The translations under genes and the position numbers were made by a program. Below, in pieces: positions 43,686 to 52,188 of a stretch of DNA of 64,000 nucleotides (within the stretch, counting starts at the first letter, position 1; every line of letters starts with the position of its first letter). A model generated the notes under the pieces. The model saw nothing but the letters and a program-made list of their open reading frames with translations, was not told the origin of the DNA and searched no databases. The DNA comes from Magnetococcales bacterium (lineage in GTDB: Bacteria; Pseudomonadota; Magnetococcia; Magnetococcales; JADFYX01), in contig PEAM01000001.1 in the NCBI GenBank assembly GCA_002753565.1, positions 1-64,000 on the forward strand. The letters run 5' to 3'.

Positions 43686-44903
43686 ATGTCTAAACTGGTC
43701 CCCCCCCACGGCGGTGGTGAATTAAAGCCGTTATTGCTCACTGGCCAAGCTCTGACCGATGCGTTGGAAAAGGCTAAAACCCTGGAGCAGGTCACCATGA
43801 CCTCCCGTGAAGCGGGTGATCTGATCATGCTGGGTATCGGTGCCTTTACGCCCCTTGATGGCTTTATGCAGCAGGCGGATTGGGCCGGAGTTGTGGAAAA
43901 ATCCAAGTTGGCAAGCGGTGTTTTCTGGCCGTTACCGGTTACCCTTTCAGCCCCTCAAGCCAAAGCCGATGCACTGAAGGTGGGCCAAGAGGTCGCTTTG
44001 GTGGATGGCGAGTCCGGAGACATTTGTGGCACCATGGTGATCCGTGACAAGTATGTCATCGATAAGAAAAAAGAGTGTCTTTCCGCTTTTCAGACCGATG
44101 ATATGGACCACCCCGGTGTTGCAAAGGTCATGGCACAGGAGGCGGTCAATTTGGGTGGTGATGTGCAGGTCTTCTCGGAAGGGGGATTCCCGGAGAAATA
44201 TCAAGAGATCTACATGCGCCCCGCCGAGACCCGCGCACTGTTCAAAAAGAAAGGGTGGAGCAATATTGCCGCCTTCCAGACCCGCAACCCCATGCACCGC
44301 TCCCACGAATTTTTGGCCAAGATTGCCGTTGAAATTCTCGATGGCGTTCTGGTTCACTCGGTGTTGGGCAAACTGAAGCCGGGTGATATTCCTGCCGAGG
44401 TCCGTTCCGAAGCGATCAACACCCTGTTGGAAAACTATTTTGTCGATGGTACGGTGGTTCAGGCCGGCTACCCCATGGAGATGCGTTATGCCGGCCCCAA
44501 AGAGGCCCTGCTGCACGCTGTATTCCGGCAAAACTTTGGCTGCTCTCACCTGATTGTCGGGCGGGACCATGCCGGGGTGGGTGACTATTATGGCGCATTT
44601 GATGCACAGATGATCTTTGATCAGGTCTCCGAGGCAGAGCTACAGTGTCGCCCCTTGAAAATTGACTGGACCTTCTTCTGTTACAAGTGTGGTGGCATGG
44701 CCTCCATGAAGACCTGTCCACACGGTAAGGATGACCGACTCCTGCTCTCTGGCACGGCTCTGCGCAAGATGCTTTCGGAAGGAACCCAGCCCCCACCTGA
44801 ATTCAGCCGCCCGGAGGTGGTGACCATTTTGCAGAAGTATTATGCCAGCCTCAAAGAGTCGGACAAGGTGGAGGTCAAGCTTAATAAAGGGGCAACCGGC
44901 TGA
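43686..44903 (+). CDS. sat: Sulfate adenylyltransferase, dissimilatory type
   Basis: A single-chain ATP sulfurylase of 405 residues: sulfate + ATP with APS + PPi, reversible. Active-site motifs are [11 protein letters not shown] and [12 protein letters not shown]. The C-terminal segment [32 protein letters not shown] carries the Cys/His set of the dissimilatory Sat type. In sulfur oxidisers this enzyme runs towards ATP and sulfate from APS after sulfite oxidation. No aprAB, qmo, cysC or cysH is in the window, so the direction is inferred from the sulfur-oxidation genes nearby. AAGAGGAGAG precedes the ATG. Confidence 0.95.
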   Translation: MSKLVPPHGGGELKPLLLTGQALTDALEKAKTLEQVTMTSREAGDLIMLGIGAFTPLDGFMQQADWAGVVEKSKLASGVFWPLPVTLSAPQAKADALKVGQEVALVDGESGDICGTMVIRDKYVIDKKKECLSAFQTDDMDHPGVAKVMAQEAVNLGGDVQVFSEGGFPEKYQEIYMRPAETRALFKKKGWSNIAAFQTRNPMHRSHEFLAKIAVEILDGVLVHSVLGKLKPGDIPAEVRSEAINTLLENYFVDGTVVQAGYPMEMRYAGPKEALLHAVFRQNFGCSHLIVGRDHAGVGDYYGAFDAQMIFDQVSEAELQCRPLKIDWTFFCYKCGGMASMKTCPHGKDDRLLLSGTALRKMLSEGTQPPPEFSRPEVVTILQKYYASLKESDKVEVKLNKGATG

Positions 44904-45007
44904 GATCGGTGACGTTTATCGAGTGATAAGCGCCCCTTTGATAGCCAAGATCCAACCCTTGAAACAGGGGGCGTTGAGGATATCCAGCAGGTTGGCTTGC
45001 TGGACGG

Positions 45008-45038
45008 AAAAAAGGGGCTCGCAAGGGCCCCTTTTTTT
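45008..45038 (+). terminator. Terminator downstream of sat
   Basis: AAAAAAGGGGC (45008-45018) pairs with GCCCCTTTTTTT (45027-45038) around an 8-nt loop. Confidence 0.9.
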
Positions 45039-45074
45039 GGGTGGAGTGGATGCGTGCTGACAACAGCCGATTCC

Positions 45075-45105
45075 AGGTTAAAAGTGCGGGGGCCTGCAAG
45101 GCCTC
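45075..45105 (+). repeat. Remnant of MITE-like repeat
   Basis: GTTAAAAGTGCGGGGGCCTG followed by CAAGGCCTC corresponds to the AAAAGCGTGG and CCTGCAAGGCCTCCC part of the family. The rest is lost. Confidence 0.55.
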
Positions 45106-45123
45106 TTTTCAGGGAGAGCGAGT

Positions 45124-45561
45124 ATGCTTATTCGTCCGTGTGGCCTCTGGGTGGAGGGGGGGAGGCTGCTAACCATGAGGTATCAGTATGGTGACCAGGA
45201 TCGTTTTAACCTGCCGGGGGGGAATCAGGAGTCGGGAGAGGAGATCCGGGCTGGCTTGGTGCGTGAATTTAGGGAGGAGCTAAGGGTTGTGGTGGAGCCT
45301 GGAGATCTGCTTTGGACCGCAGAGACCATGGCCGGGGGGCGGGAGGTGTTGCACCTGCTGTTTGAGATAAAATCTCTCTCCGGCCACCCACAGATCAACC
45401 CCCAGGAGACCACCGCAGAAGATCTGGTTTGGTTGGATGCCGATACCCTCCATTATGCTCCGCTCTATCCTGCCGTTGGCCCTCCATTGGCTGATTGGAT
45501 GGCAGGGAAGAAAAAGACCGAAACCTATTTAGGGCAGGTTTTCCAGGAGTGGATCGACTGA
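45124..45561 (+). CDS. Nudix hydrolase
   Basis: A 145-residue Nudix-fold hydrolase. The Nudix box reads GGNQESGEEIRAGLVREFREEL, which fits GX5EX7REUXEEXGU except that the last Gly position is Arg-Val (EELRV). The substrate cannot be inferred, but short members of this group act on nucleoside diphosphate derivatives. It lies after the sat terminator and the repeat remnant, so it is probably its own unit. Confidence 0.9.
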   Translation: MLIRPCGLWVEGGRLLTMRYQYGDQDRFNLPGGNQESGEEIRAGLVREFREELRVVVEPGDLLWTAETMAGGREVLHLLFEIKSLSGHPQINPQETTAEDLVWLDADTLHYAPLYPAVGPPLADWMAGKKKTETYLGQVFQEWID

Positions 45562-46090
45562 TTGACCGATTGGGAAGAGTTTGAGAATAAAAAAAGAGAT
45601 TTTTTTTCCACAATAAATCCAATGTAAAATGCCCTTTTTCCTCTCCCTTTACTCTTTTTCTACCTTCATATCCTCCCCTTTTCGGGCGTGTTTTCATCCG
45701 GATTTTTGTCCTCTTTTTAAAGTAAATATCAACGATAATATTTTGGATTCACAGGGAAAATTTTTTATTGCAACGCAAAATTAAATTTATCTGCCCACGA
45801 GCCTGTCTCATGCCGACAGACGGGATTATAATCATTTTAGAATATTAAGACCTTCTTAAATGCTTAAAATTATATCAAAAAATATAGGCTTGACATGAGG
45901 GTTCCAGGTCATTAATTCTCTATAGCCAATGGGAGATTGGATTGTTTGATTCCGAAGCAGTTTACTAACATAAAATAAATAGGTTGATCTGGTTCTGGCT
46001 CTACTTTGATTTTAACGAAAGTGGGTTGTTGGGCCGACTCTCTTTTTACATCTGGTTTAAGTTTTGTTTCCGTTTGGGGGATTGGTTGTC
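45562..46090. other. AT-rich intergenic region upstream of the sulfur-oxidation cluster
   Basis: This 529-bp region is markedly more AT-rich than its surroundings (about 45720-45880). It contains no supportable gene. It holds a plausible promoter at 45890-45918. The unusual size and composition suggest a regulatory upstream region. Confidence 0.6.
45890..45918 (+). promoter_or_regulatory. Putative sigma-70 promoter of the DUF302-fcc cluster
   Basis: A perfect TTGACA (45890-45895) is followed after 17 bp by TAATTC (45913-45918), about 170 bp before the DUF302 gene. The -10 match is moderate. Confidence 0.5.
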
Positions 46091-46672
46091 ATGGGTCTTC
46101 TTCGTACGTTCTTTGCATTAATAGGTTTGATTACTGTTATCGGTGGTGGTTATGGCTTCATCAAGCTTGCGCCGATTCTTTCCGAATTTGACCCCGGCTA
46201 TATGAAGATGTACACCGCCTTTGGTGAGCGTCTTTTGACCACCAAGGATCCAGGCGAAGCGATGATGTGGTCGGTTCCGGTTGAGGACCCAGACCTCTCT
46301 CCTGAAGATGTGATTGACTCGCTCAAAAGTCTGGCGGCAGCCAAGAACTTTCTTTTTGTTGGCGAGGCCCCTTTTTATAAGCAGGTTCAGGCCGTCACTG
46401 GTCAGCCCTATCGTTTTATCTCTTTCCTTTCGTTTTGTGATGCACGGGTAGGAAAAATGATGGCTGATTATCGGGATGCCTACACCGGCTTCATGCCCTG
46501 CCGGATCGCGGTAGTGGAAGATAAGCAGGGCAAGCTTTGGTTGCACTCCATGAACCTGGATATGATGATCTATGGCGGTAAAAGATTGCCGGAAGAGCTT
46601 CGCAAGGAGGCCTTGCGGGTCAGCGCCGTTATCCAGAGTTTGATGCAGGGTGCAGCAAAGGGTGAATTTTAG
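46091..46672 (+). CDS. Membrane-anchored DUF302 protein
   Basis: A 193-residue protein. The N-terminal TM/signal anchor (LRTFFALIGLITVIGGGYGFI) is followed by a periplasmic DUF302 domain with EDVIDSLKSLAAAKNFLFVGEAPFYKQV and CRIAVVEDKQGKLWLHSMNLD. DUF302 proteins are frequent next to periplasmic sulfur and cytochrome genes, but their role is not established. It precedes the dihaem cytochrome by 130 bp on the same strand. The start at 46091 has GGGGGATTG upstream. Confidence 0.82.
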   Translation: MGLLRTFFALIGLITVIGGGYGFIKLAPILSEFDPGYMKMYTAFGERLLTTKDPGEAMMWSVPVEDPDLSPEDVIDSLKSLAAAKNFLFVGEAPFYKQVQAVTGQPYRFISFLSFCDARVGKMMADYRDAYTGFMPCRIAVVEDKQGKLWLHSMNLDMMIYGGKRLPEELRKEALRVSAVIQSLMQGAAKGEF

Positions 46673-46802
46673 TCTTTATCTAGACAGATGAGAAATCTGT
46701 TTAGTGGATCGTGTGCAAAGTAAGCACGTGTGACCTGGGCGGCCAGCGTATGGATTGGAACGTACAACCGTCCTTAAATCAATGTTGTGATCGGAGGTAG
46801 AC

Positions 46803-47429
46803 ATGCAACGAAGAAAAATCCACATGTTGGTTCTGGCAAGTGGGTTTCTGGCCGGAGGGATGATGTTTGGCTCATCTAACGCCGAGGCAGGAGCAACCGC
46901 TGAAATGCTTGCAAATACATGCGCAGGCTGTCATGGCACCAACGGCCAGTCCGGTGGACCGGCCATGCCAACCATTTCTGGAATGCCAGCTGAGTATATG
47001 AACAGTATCATGGCCGCTTTCAAAAGTGGGGAGAGACCGTCAACGATTATGGGACGGATCGCCAAGGGGTACGATGCCAAGGAGACAGCTCTAATTGCCA
47101 AGTTTTTTGCCAAGCAGGCTTGGAAAAGCGCGGAGAGTGCCCCTCAATCCAAGAACCGTACCTTGATCAACCCCAAGTTGGCCAGTACAGGTGGTAAACT
47201 TGTTAAGAAGGCCAAGTGTGGCAAGTGCCATGAAGATGATGGCATGACCCAAGATGAAGATACACCACGTATGGCTGGTCAGTGGGTGGACTATCTGCTT
47301 TTTAAGATGCAAGATCTTAAAAACGAGCACCTAGCAATACCTCAGCCTAAGAAGATGGCCAAACGGATTAATAAACTGTCCGCGTTTGAGCTTGAGGCCA
47401 TCGCTCATTTTTACGCCAGCAAGAAGTAG
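46803..47429 (+). CDS. fccA: Dihaem cytochrome c, flavocytochrome c sulfide dehydrogenase haem subunit
   Basis: A periplasmic cytochrome of 208 residues. Signal peptide 1-29 ends at SNAEA. Two haem c sites are present: CAGCHG (about residues 40-45) and CGKCHED (about 139-145). The distal ligands are probably the Met of PTISGMPAEYM and of DTPRMAGQW, giving a c4-like two-domain layout. The FccB flavoprotein gene follows after 17 bp, so this should be the electron-accepting subunit for sulfide oxidation. GGAGGTAGAC precedes the ATG. Confidence 0.92.
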   Translation: MQRRKIHMLVLASGFLAGGMMFGSSNAEAGATAEMLANTCAGCHGTNGQSGGPAMPTISGMPAEYMNSIMAAFKSGERPSTIMGRIAKGYDAKETALIAKFFAKQAWKSAESAPQSKNRTLINPKLASTGGKLVKKAKCGKCHEDDGMTQDEDTPRMAGQWVDYLLFKMQDLKNEHLAIPQPKKMAKRINKLSAFELEAIAHFYASKK

Positions 47430-47446
47430 GTGGAGGAGGGAATATT

Positions 47447-48739
47447 ATGTCAAAGCTAACGCGTAGAAGTTTTGTTAAATTGGCTGGTGGTGCGGCGGCC
47501 GTTGGTCTGGCTGCAGGTGGTGCTCCGGCAATCGCCAATAGTCATAAACACCATGTCATCGTCATTGGTGGCGGTTATGGTGGAGCTATTGCTGCCAAGT
47601 ATATCCGTATGGCCGACTCTTCCATCATGGTAACCCTGATCGAACAGAATCAGTACTATTACTCTTGTCCCTTGAGTAACTGGGTGGTGGCTGGGTTCCG
47701 TAACCTGAATGTTCAAAAGTGGGGCTACGATGGTCTGAAGGGCCACGGTGTCAACGTTGTGCACGAGAAGGCGACCAAGATTGATCCGGTCTCCAAAACG
47801 GTGACGATTGCTTCCGGAAAAACCTTCAAATATAACCGTCTGGTTGTCTCTCCTGGCATATCCTTCCGCGGTATTGAAGGGTACGACGAATCAGCCACAC
47901 ACATGATGCCTCATGCCTGGAAAGCGGGTCCACAAACGACTCAACTGGCCAAGCAGCTCAAGGCGATGAAAAATGGTGATCCGTTCATCATGGTGGCACC
48001 ACCCAATCCGTTCCGTTGTCCTCCCGGACCATACGAGCGGGCCAGCCTGGTTGCTCACTATCTCAAGAAGCATAAGCCAAAATCCAAGGTTCTCATTCTG
48101 GACCCCAAGGATAAGTTCTCCAAGTTCGGTCTCTTTACCGGTGGCTGGAAGAAGCTCTATGGTTATGGAACCGATAACAGCATGATCGAGTGGGTTCCTG
48201 GTGGTGAGGGGGGTAAGGTTACCCGTGTTGATGCCAAGTCCATGAAGGTCTATACCGATCTGGATGAGTTCAGTAGCTCATGCATCAACGTAATCCCTGC
48301 TCAAAAAGCCAACATGATTGCCGAGTCGGCTGGGTTGACGGATGACTCCGGCTGGTGTCCGGTAAATCTGGAGACTTTTGAGTCCAAGCTACATGCTGGA
48401 GTTTATGTTATTGGTGACGCCAGTGCAGCCAATGGTCTGCCCAAGTCTGGCTATGCTGCCAACTCCGAAGGTAAGGTTTGTGCGGCCGCAGTGGTCGCTT
48501 CCTTGCGTGGCAAGCCGGTTCCGACACCCTCTTATGTCAACACCTGCTACTCCATGATCAGCCCGGATTACGGTATCTCCGTTGCTGCTGTGTACAAGTT
48601 TGACCCGGCAAAGCCAGAGAAAGTCCATTCGGTTAGTGGAGGCCTCTCTCCTTCTGACGCGCCTGACTTTATCCGTAAGCAGGAAGCGATGTATAACGAG
48701 AGCTGGTACCAGAGCATCATGTCGGACACCTTCGGCTGA
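47447..48739 (+). CDS. fccB: Sulfide dehydrogenase flavoprotein subunit, Tat-exported
   Basis: A 430-residue flavoprotein that oxidises sulfide to sulfur or polysulfide in the periplasm. The Tat signal is TRRSFVKLAGG. The FAD-binding start is HVIVIGGGYGGAIAAKYI. YYSCPLSN supplies the cysteine expected for covalent FAD attachment. RCPPGPYERASLV and SGWCPVNLETFES hold the two redox cysteines of the family. VIGDASAANGLPKSGYAANSEG binds FAD. FccA precedes it, and a terminator follows. Confidence 0.95.
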   Translation: MSKLTRRSFVKLAGGAAAVGLAAGGAPAIANSHKHHVIVIGGGYGGAIAAKYIRMADSSIMVTLIEQNQYYYSCPLSNWVVAGFRNLNVQKWGYDGLKGHGVNVVHEKATKIDPVSKTVTIASGKTFKYNRLVVSPGISFRGIEGYDESATHMMPHAWKAGPQTTQLAKQLKAMKNGDPFIMVAPPNPFRCPPGPYERASLVAHYLKKHKPKSKVLILDPKDKFSKFGLFTGGWKKLYGYGTDNSMIEWVPGGEGGKVTRVDAKSMKVYTDLDEFSSSCINVIPAQKANMIAESAGLTDDSGWCPVNLETFESKLHAGVYVIGDASAANGLPKSGYAANSEGKVCAAAVVASLRGKPVPTPSYVNTCYSMISPDYGISVAAVYKFDPAKPEKVHSVSGGLSPSDAPDFIRKQEAMYNESWYQSIMSDTFG

Positions 48740-48777
48740 TTGGTTGGTCAGGGATTTGTCTTTGGAAGGAATAAGAG

Positions 48778-48809
48778 CGGGGTGCGGTCAAGCACCCCGT
48801 TTTTTTTTC
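48778..48809 (+). terminator. Terminator of fccB
   Basis: CGGGGTGC (48778-48785) pairs with GCACCCCG (48792-48799) around a 6-nt loop, followed by ten T. Confidence 0.93.
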
Positions 48810-48844
48810 TCCCGACCGGTCGCTGTCGAAAGGCCTTGGGCTTT

Positions 48845-49014
48845 TATAGAGATTTCAAACCAAATGTGTACAAAACGATTGCGGATGGGTCTGGGAAGTC
48901 GTGCATGCCTTCCCAGCAGGTTTGGGCTGCGCCCCAAGGTCCTAAGCCTTTGACTTTGCTTTTTTTAAATTTTAAATGCGTGGAGGTTTGGGGGCCTGCA
49001 AGGCCTCCCAAGAT
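48845..49014 (+). repeat. MITE-like repeat, copy F (right end missing)
   Basis: It begins with the TATAGAGATTTCAAACCAAA terminal repeat and carries both internal palindromes. It stops after GCCTCCCAAG, where other copies continue with GTGTTGAC and the right terminal repeat. Confidence 0.85.
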
Positions 49015-49344
49015 GAAAAGGATGAAATCGGCTTTGAGCCTTTTTTATGTTTTGAGCACAGCTATTTTAAATCGGATTGCAACCGCACTGCCATAATGGG
49101 TAAGGCTATGGAAAACAAGGTAAATATTTCGTTTTCTTAAAGAATTCCTGAAAGCTTGTTTTGGTTGGTAAATCGTTGTTTATTGAGTGAAGCCTTGCAT
49201 TAGTGGAATTTTATTGTGTAAAATTTCGTTCACTTTTATCTGGGGGCTCTCCCTTTAGCATAGAAGGATTGGTATACTGGATCGAGAAAACGGAGGAGGC
49301 AGAATTCTACAACTCTATAATTCATGAAGGAGTCGGTGGAAAGA

Positions 49345-49953
49345 ATGAAACAGTTTATAAAAAAAATATGGGACACCCTGTCACGCCCTAGCCAGATCTC
49401 ATTGGGCGTTTTGTTGGGGGGTGGTTTTTTCGCCGGATTTGTCTTCTTTATCGTCTTCCATTTTGGAATGACCATGACAAACTCCATGGAGCTTTGTATT
49501 TCCTGTCACGAGATGGATGGTGTCTATGAGGAGTATAAGAAGACACCGCACTACAACAGTGCTTCTGGTGTACGGGCTACCTGCTCGGATTGTCATGTTC
49601 CCCATGGGAAGACCTTTGGGGATTGGATCGATAAATTTCTGGCTAAACTGACCATCGGTACCAAAGATATTTTTCACCACACCATCGGCACTTATGATAC
49701 CAAGGAGAAGTTCCAGGCCGCGCGCTATGAGATGGCCCAGCATGTGCTGGAGAATATGCGATCACGGGACTCAAAAGAGTGCCGTCATTGTCACTCTCTG
49801 GAAGCGATGAACTTGGCAGAGCAGGGTAAGTCGGCGGCAAGAAAACATAAGCGCATCATGGAGAGTGGAGGTAAAACCTGTATTGATTGTCACTCTGGTA
49901 TCGCTCACATAGAGCCGGATGAGCCCGAAGAAGATGAAGAGAACGAAGATTAA
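49345..49953 (+). CDS. NapC/NirT-family tetrahaem cytochrome c
   Basis: A membrane-anchored 202-residue quinol-type cytochrome. An N-terminal TM (LGVLLGGGFFAGFVFFIVF) precedes four haem sites: CISCHEM, CSDCHVPHG, CRHCHS and CIDCHSG. It ends in an acidic tail of Glu/Asp. The start at 49345 has GGTGGAAAGA in front. An ATG seven codons earlier has no such site. Family members move electrons between the quinone pool and periplasmic partners. It lies 39 bp before soxY, an uncommon pairing. The partner could be FccAB or the Sox carrier (inference). Confidence 0.9.
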   Translation: MKQFIKKIWDTLSRPSQISLGVLLGGGFFAGFVFFIVFHFGMTMTNSMELCISCHEMDGVYEEYKKTPHYNSASGVRATCSDCHVPHGKTFGDWIDKFLAKLTIGTKDIFHHTIGTYDTKEKFQAARYEMAQHVLENMRSRDSKECRHCHSLEAMNLAEQGKSAARKHKRIMESGGKTCIDCHSGIAHIEPDEPEEDEENED

Positions 49954-49992
49954 ATAGACACAACTTTCAAGCCGAACCTCGGAGGCATGAAC

Positions 49993-50475
49993 ATGGGAAT
50001 GAATAAAGAGCAGGAAATAAGCCGCAGAAGTTTTTTTCATAAGGTTGGAACCGCTGGTGTTGCCGTGGTAGCAGCGGGAACAACGTTGACCAGCGCACCC
50101 AGACAGGCTTCCGCCAGTGCGATTGATGCTTTGGTAGCAGAGAGGTTGGGTGCTGGGGATGTTGCCTACGAAAAGGTGTTGATTGATACGCCACCTAGTG
50201 CAGAAAATGGGGCGTTGGTTCGGATTCCGGTCAGTGTCGACCATCCGATGGAGTCGGATAACTATATTCAATCCATTGCTATCTTTGTGGATAACAATCC
50301 CAAGCCGTTTGTCGGACAGTTTGATTTTACGCCCGAATCTGGTAGGGCCGCGGTTGAGTGCCGTATTAAAATGGCCAAAACCTCCCAGGTACGGGCCATT
50401 GCCAAAACAAATGCTGGTAAACTCTATGGTTTCAAACAGGAGATCCAGGTTGCAGAGGGGGGGTGTGCCGGTTAA
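49993..50475 (+). CDS. soxY: SoxY sulfur-carrier subunit, Tat-exported
   Basis: A 160-residue periplasmic protein that carries sulfur intermediates on its C-terminal cysteine. The Tat signal is SRRSFFHKVG with cleavage near ASA. The thiosulfate-oxidation carrier domain has VRIPVSVDHPMESDNYIQSIAIFVDNNPKPF. The C-terminus is EGGCAG, where the canonical swinging arm ends GGCGG. The Cys itself is kept. GGAGG lies 7 bp before the ATG at 49993. An ATG at 49987 is also possible. It is followed by soxZ after 84 bp. Confidence 0.93.
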   Translation: MGMNKEQEISRRSFFHKVGTAGVAVVAAGTTLTSAPRQASASAIDALVAERLGAGDVAYEKVLIDTPPSAENGALVRIPVSVDHPMESDNYIQSIAIFVDNNPKPFVGQFDFTPESGRAAVECRIKMAKTSQVRAIAKTNAGKLYGFKQEIQVAEGGCAG

Positions 50476-50559
50476 GGTCTGGCCCCATCGGCATGGCATG
50501 CGCAAAGAGATCATTGGTCTATAGTCAATCATCTGAATAGATGGTAGGGAGAGATAATC

Positions 50560-50892
50560 ATGGCAATTGGAAAACCAAAAGTACGTGGCCCTCGTAAAGC
50601 GGTCGCCAAGGGTGAGGTGGTTCAGTTTAAGAGTCTTATTAAACACCCGATGGAGAGTGGTCTGCGGAAAAACCAAGAGACCGGGCAGGCTATTCCCGCT
50701 CACTATATTGAGAGTGTGACGGTCGTCTATGGTGGCAAGACTGTTCTGAGTGCCACCTGGACCGGCTCCATCTCCAAAAATCCCTTTTTCTCCTTTTATG
50801 TGAAAGCGGCTAAAACGGGAGATGTTACCGTTACCTGGAAGGATAATCAGGGGAAAGAGTTTACGGCGAACTCCTCACTGAAGGTGGCCTGA
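50560..50892 (+). CDS. soxZ: SoxZ, partner of SoxY
   Basis: A 110-residue immunoglobulin-like subunit that forms the SoxYZ heterodimer. KGEVVQFKSLIKHPMESGLRKN, AHYIESVTVVYGGKTVL, SKNPFFSFYVKAAKTGDVTVTWKDNQG and the typical length are all intact. There is no signal peptide, which is normal because SoxZ is exported with Tat-carried SoxY. The downstream terminator ends the unit. SoxA, SoxX, SoxB and SoxCD are absent here. Confidence 0.95.
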   Translation: MAIGKPKVRGPRKAVAKGEVVQFKSLIKHPMESGLRKNQETGQAIPAHYIESVTVVYGGKTVLSATWTGSISKNPFFSFYVKAAKTGDVTVTWKDNQGKEFTANSSLKVA

Positions 50893-50927
50893 TCCATTAC
50901 GACACTTTCTTGATGATGGTTTCATAC

Positions 50928-50970
50928 AAAAAAGGGGTTCAGGGGTGGTTTGCCTCTGAACCCTTTTTTT
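50928..50970 (+). terminator. Terminator of soxYZ
   Basis: AAAAAAGGGGTTCAGGGG (50928-50945) pairs with CCTCTGAACCCTTTTTTT (50953-50970) across a 7-nt loop, with one bulge. Confidence 0.92.
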
Positions 50971-51008
50971 GTGTCTATAGTGGTTCCAAAACCAAAGTAT
51001 GGTCCTAT

Positions 51009-51376
51009 ATGGTCCGCCCCACTGAGCAAAGAACACTTTTCATTGAGCAAAACAAAAGAGGAAAAGTTGCATCCCTATATCCGGCCTTTGGTTGAGAGTG
51101 TTTTTGCTCTCTGCCTTGATGGAAATTCGCGCATTCCTCTCCTCATCAATTAATCGCCATTCTGAATGCCTTTGACTATACCAGGTTTTCAGGAACGCAG
51201 GTCTTACCTTTTCCATCAGCTTGTGGCGTGTCAGTTTTTTCCAAAAACACTGTCTTGCCATCTCGGTTGACGCCATGCAGTTGAAAAGATTCATGGTTCG
51301 CTCCGACTCCGTTTGATGGTTATTAGAAATTCCATCTTGGCACATAGATGCCGTTATTGGGAGCGGGGCGGACCAT
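51009..51376. repeat. Segment bounded by a 12-bp perfect inverted repeat
   Basis: ATGGTCCGCCCC (51009-51020) reappears inverted as GGGGCGGACCAT (51365-51376), 344 bp apart. The right arm touches repeat copy G. The enclosed DNA may be a decayed insertion, but no transposase is visible. Confidence 0.5.
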
Positions 51377-51377
51377 T

Positions 51378-51566
51378 CTATTAGTTAAAACCAAATTGGG
51401 ACAATGGTTAAAGGCAAAGTCAACACCTTGGGAGGCCTTGCAGGCCCCCAAACCTCCACGCTTTTAAAAAGAAAAAACAACTTAAAATAAAACACTTGGA
51501 ACCTTGGGCGCTGCCCAGACCCATCCGCAATCCTTTTGTACAAATTTGGTTTGAAATCTCCATATA
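51378..51566 (-). repeat. MITE-like repeat, copy G
   Basis: A minus-strand copy with both ends: TTAAAACCAAATTGGGACAA at left and TTTGGTTTGAAATCTCCATA at right. The GGGAAGGC hairpin block is deleted between GGGCGCTGCCC and AGACCCATCCGC. The CCTGCAAGG palindrome is intact. It lies 10 bp from the carbonic anhydrase stop. Confidence 0.85.
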
Positions 51567-51576
51567 CAGAAGAGGT

Positions 51577-52188
51577 TTATGCTTTGGTTTTAGAGACCGA
51601 TACCTTGAGATCTTTGAGTAAGCCGTCGTGAATACTGTAGATTAAACCGTGTACAGAGATCTTGTTTTGGCGATCCCAAGCCTGTTGGAGGATAGAGGTT
51701 CTGCAGATACGGTTTACCTGGGTCATCACATTGAGTTCGCAGAGCCGTTCCTGACGGGCGGACTCGGTGGGTAGTTGGTCAAACTGCTTTCTGTTGTCCA
51801 GATAAATTTCTCGGACCGGTTGTACCCAGTAATCCACCAAGCTTTCGCCAACCCCTTCCATGGCCGCCATCACACCGCCACAGCCGTAGTGTCCGCAGAC
51901 GATGATATCGGTGACATTCAACCGTTCTACCGCATACTGAAGTACCGAAAGGGCGTTGATGTCGGTGGGTGGAACCTGGTTGGCCACGTTTCGATGCACG
52001 AACACCTCGCCGGGCATGACGCCGATAATTTCATTGGCTGGTACACGACTATCCGAGCAGCCAAACCAGAGAAAAGTTGGCTTCTGTTGGTGGGCAAGGG
52101 TGGAAAAAAATTGGGCATCCCGGTTTTTGATACTGTCTGACCACCGCCGGTTTTGGGCAATCAATCGTTGTAGCGCTTTTGTGGACAT
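51577..52188 (-). CDS. Beta-class carbonic anhydrase
   Basis: A 203-residue zinc enzyme for CO2/bicarbonate interconversion. The zinc ligands are in FGCSDSRVPANEI (Cys and the Asp-Arg dyad) and VCGHYGCGGV (His and Cys). NVANQVPPTDINALSVLQYAVE is the typical core. No signal peptide is seen, so it is cytoplasmic. In a chemolithoautotroph it could supply carbon fixation, but no Calvin or rTCA gene is in the window. Confidence 0.95.
   Translation of the reverse strand: MSTKALQRLIAQNRRWSDSIKNRDAQFFSTLAHQQKPTFLWFGCSDSRVPANEIIGVMPGEVFVHRNVANQVPPTDINALSVLQYAVERLNVTDIIVCGHYGCGGVMAAMEGVGESLVDYWVQPVREIYLDNRKQFDQLPTESARQERLCELNVMTQVNRICRTSILQQAWDRQNKISVHGLIYSIHDGLLKDLKVSVSKTKA

Larger units (their letters stand above)
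48740..49344. other. Intergenic region between fccB and NapC-type gene
   Basis: This 605-bp gap splits the sulfur-oxidation cluster. It contains the fccB terminator (48778-48809), repeat copy F (48845-49014) and about 330 bp of AT-rich sequence before the NapC-type gene. I see no supportable gene or strong promoter there. Confidence 0.6.
50893..51576. other. Intergenic region between soxZ and carbonic anhydrase
   Basis: This 684-bp gap holds the soxZ terminator, a 12-bp inverted repeat pair (51009-51020 and 51365-51376) and repeat copy G. A minus-strand frame at 51040-51345 lies between the inverted repeats. I cannot identify its product and do not call it a gene. Confidence 0.6.

Noticed and set aside
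51040-51345. A 101-codon minus-strand frame between the inverted repeats downstream of soxZ
   Set aside because: No family, weak start context and high content of rare-looking residues. It is possibly a decayed gene fragment but not supportable.
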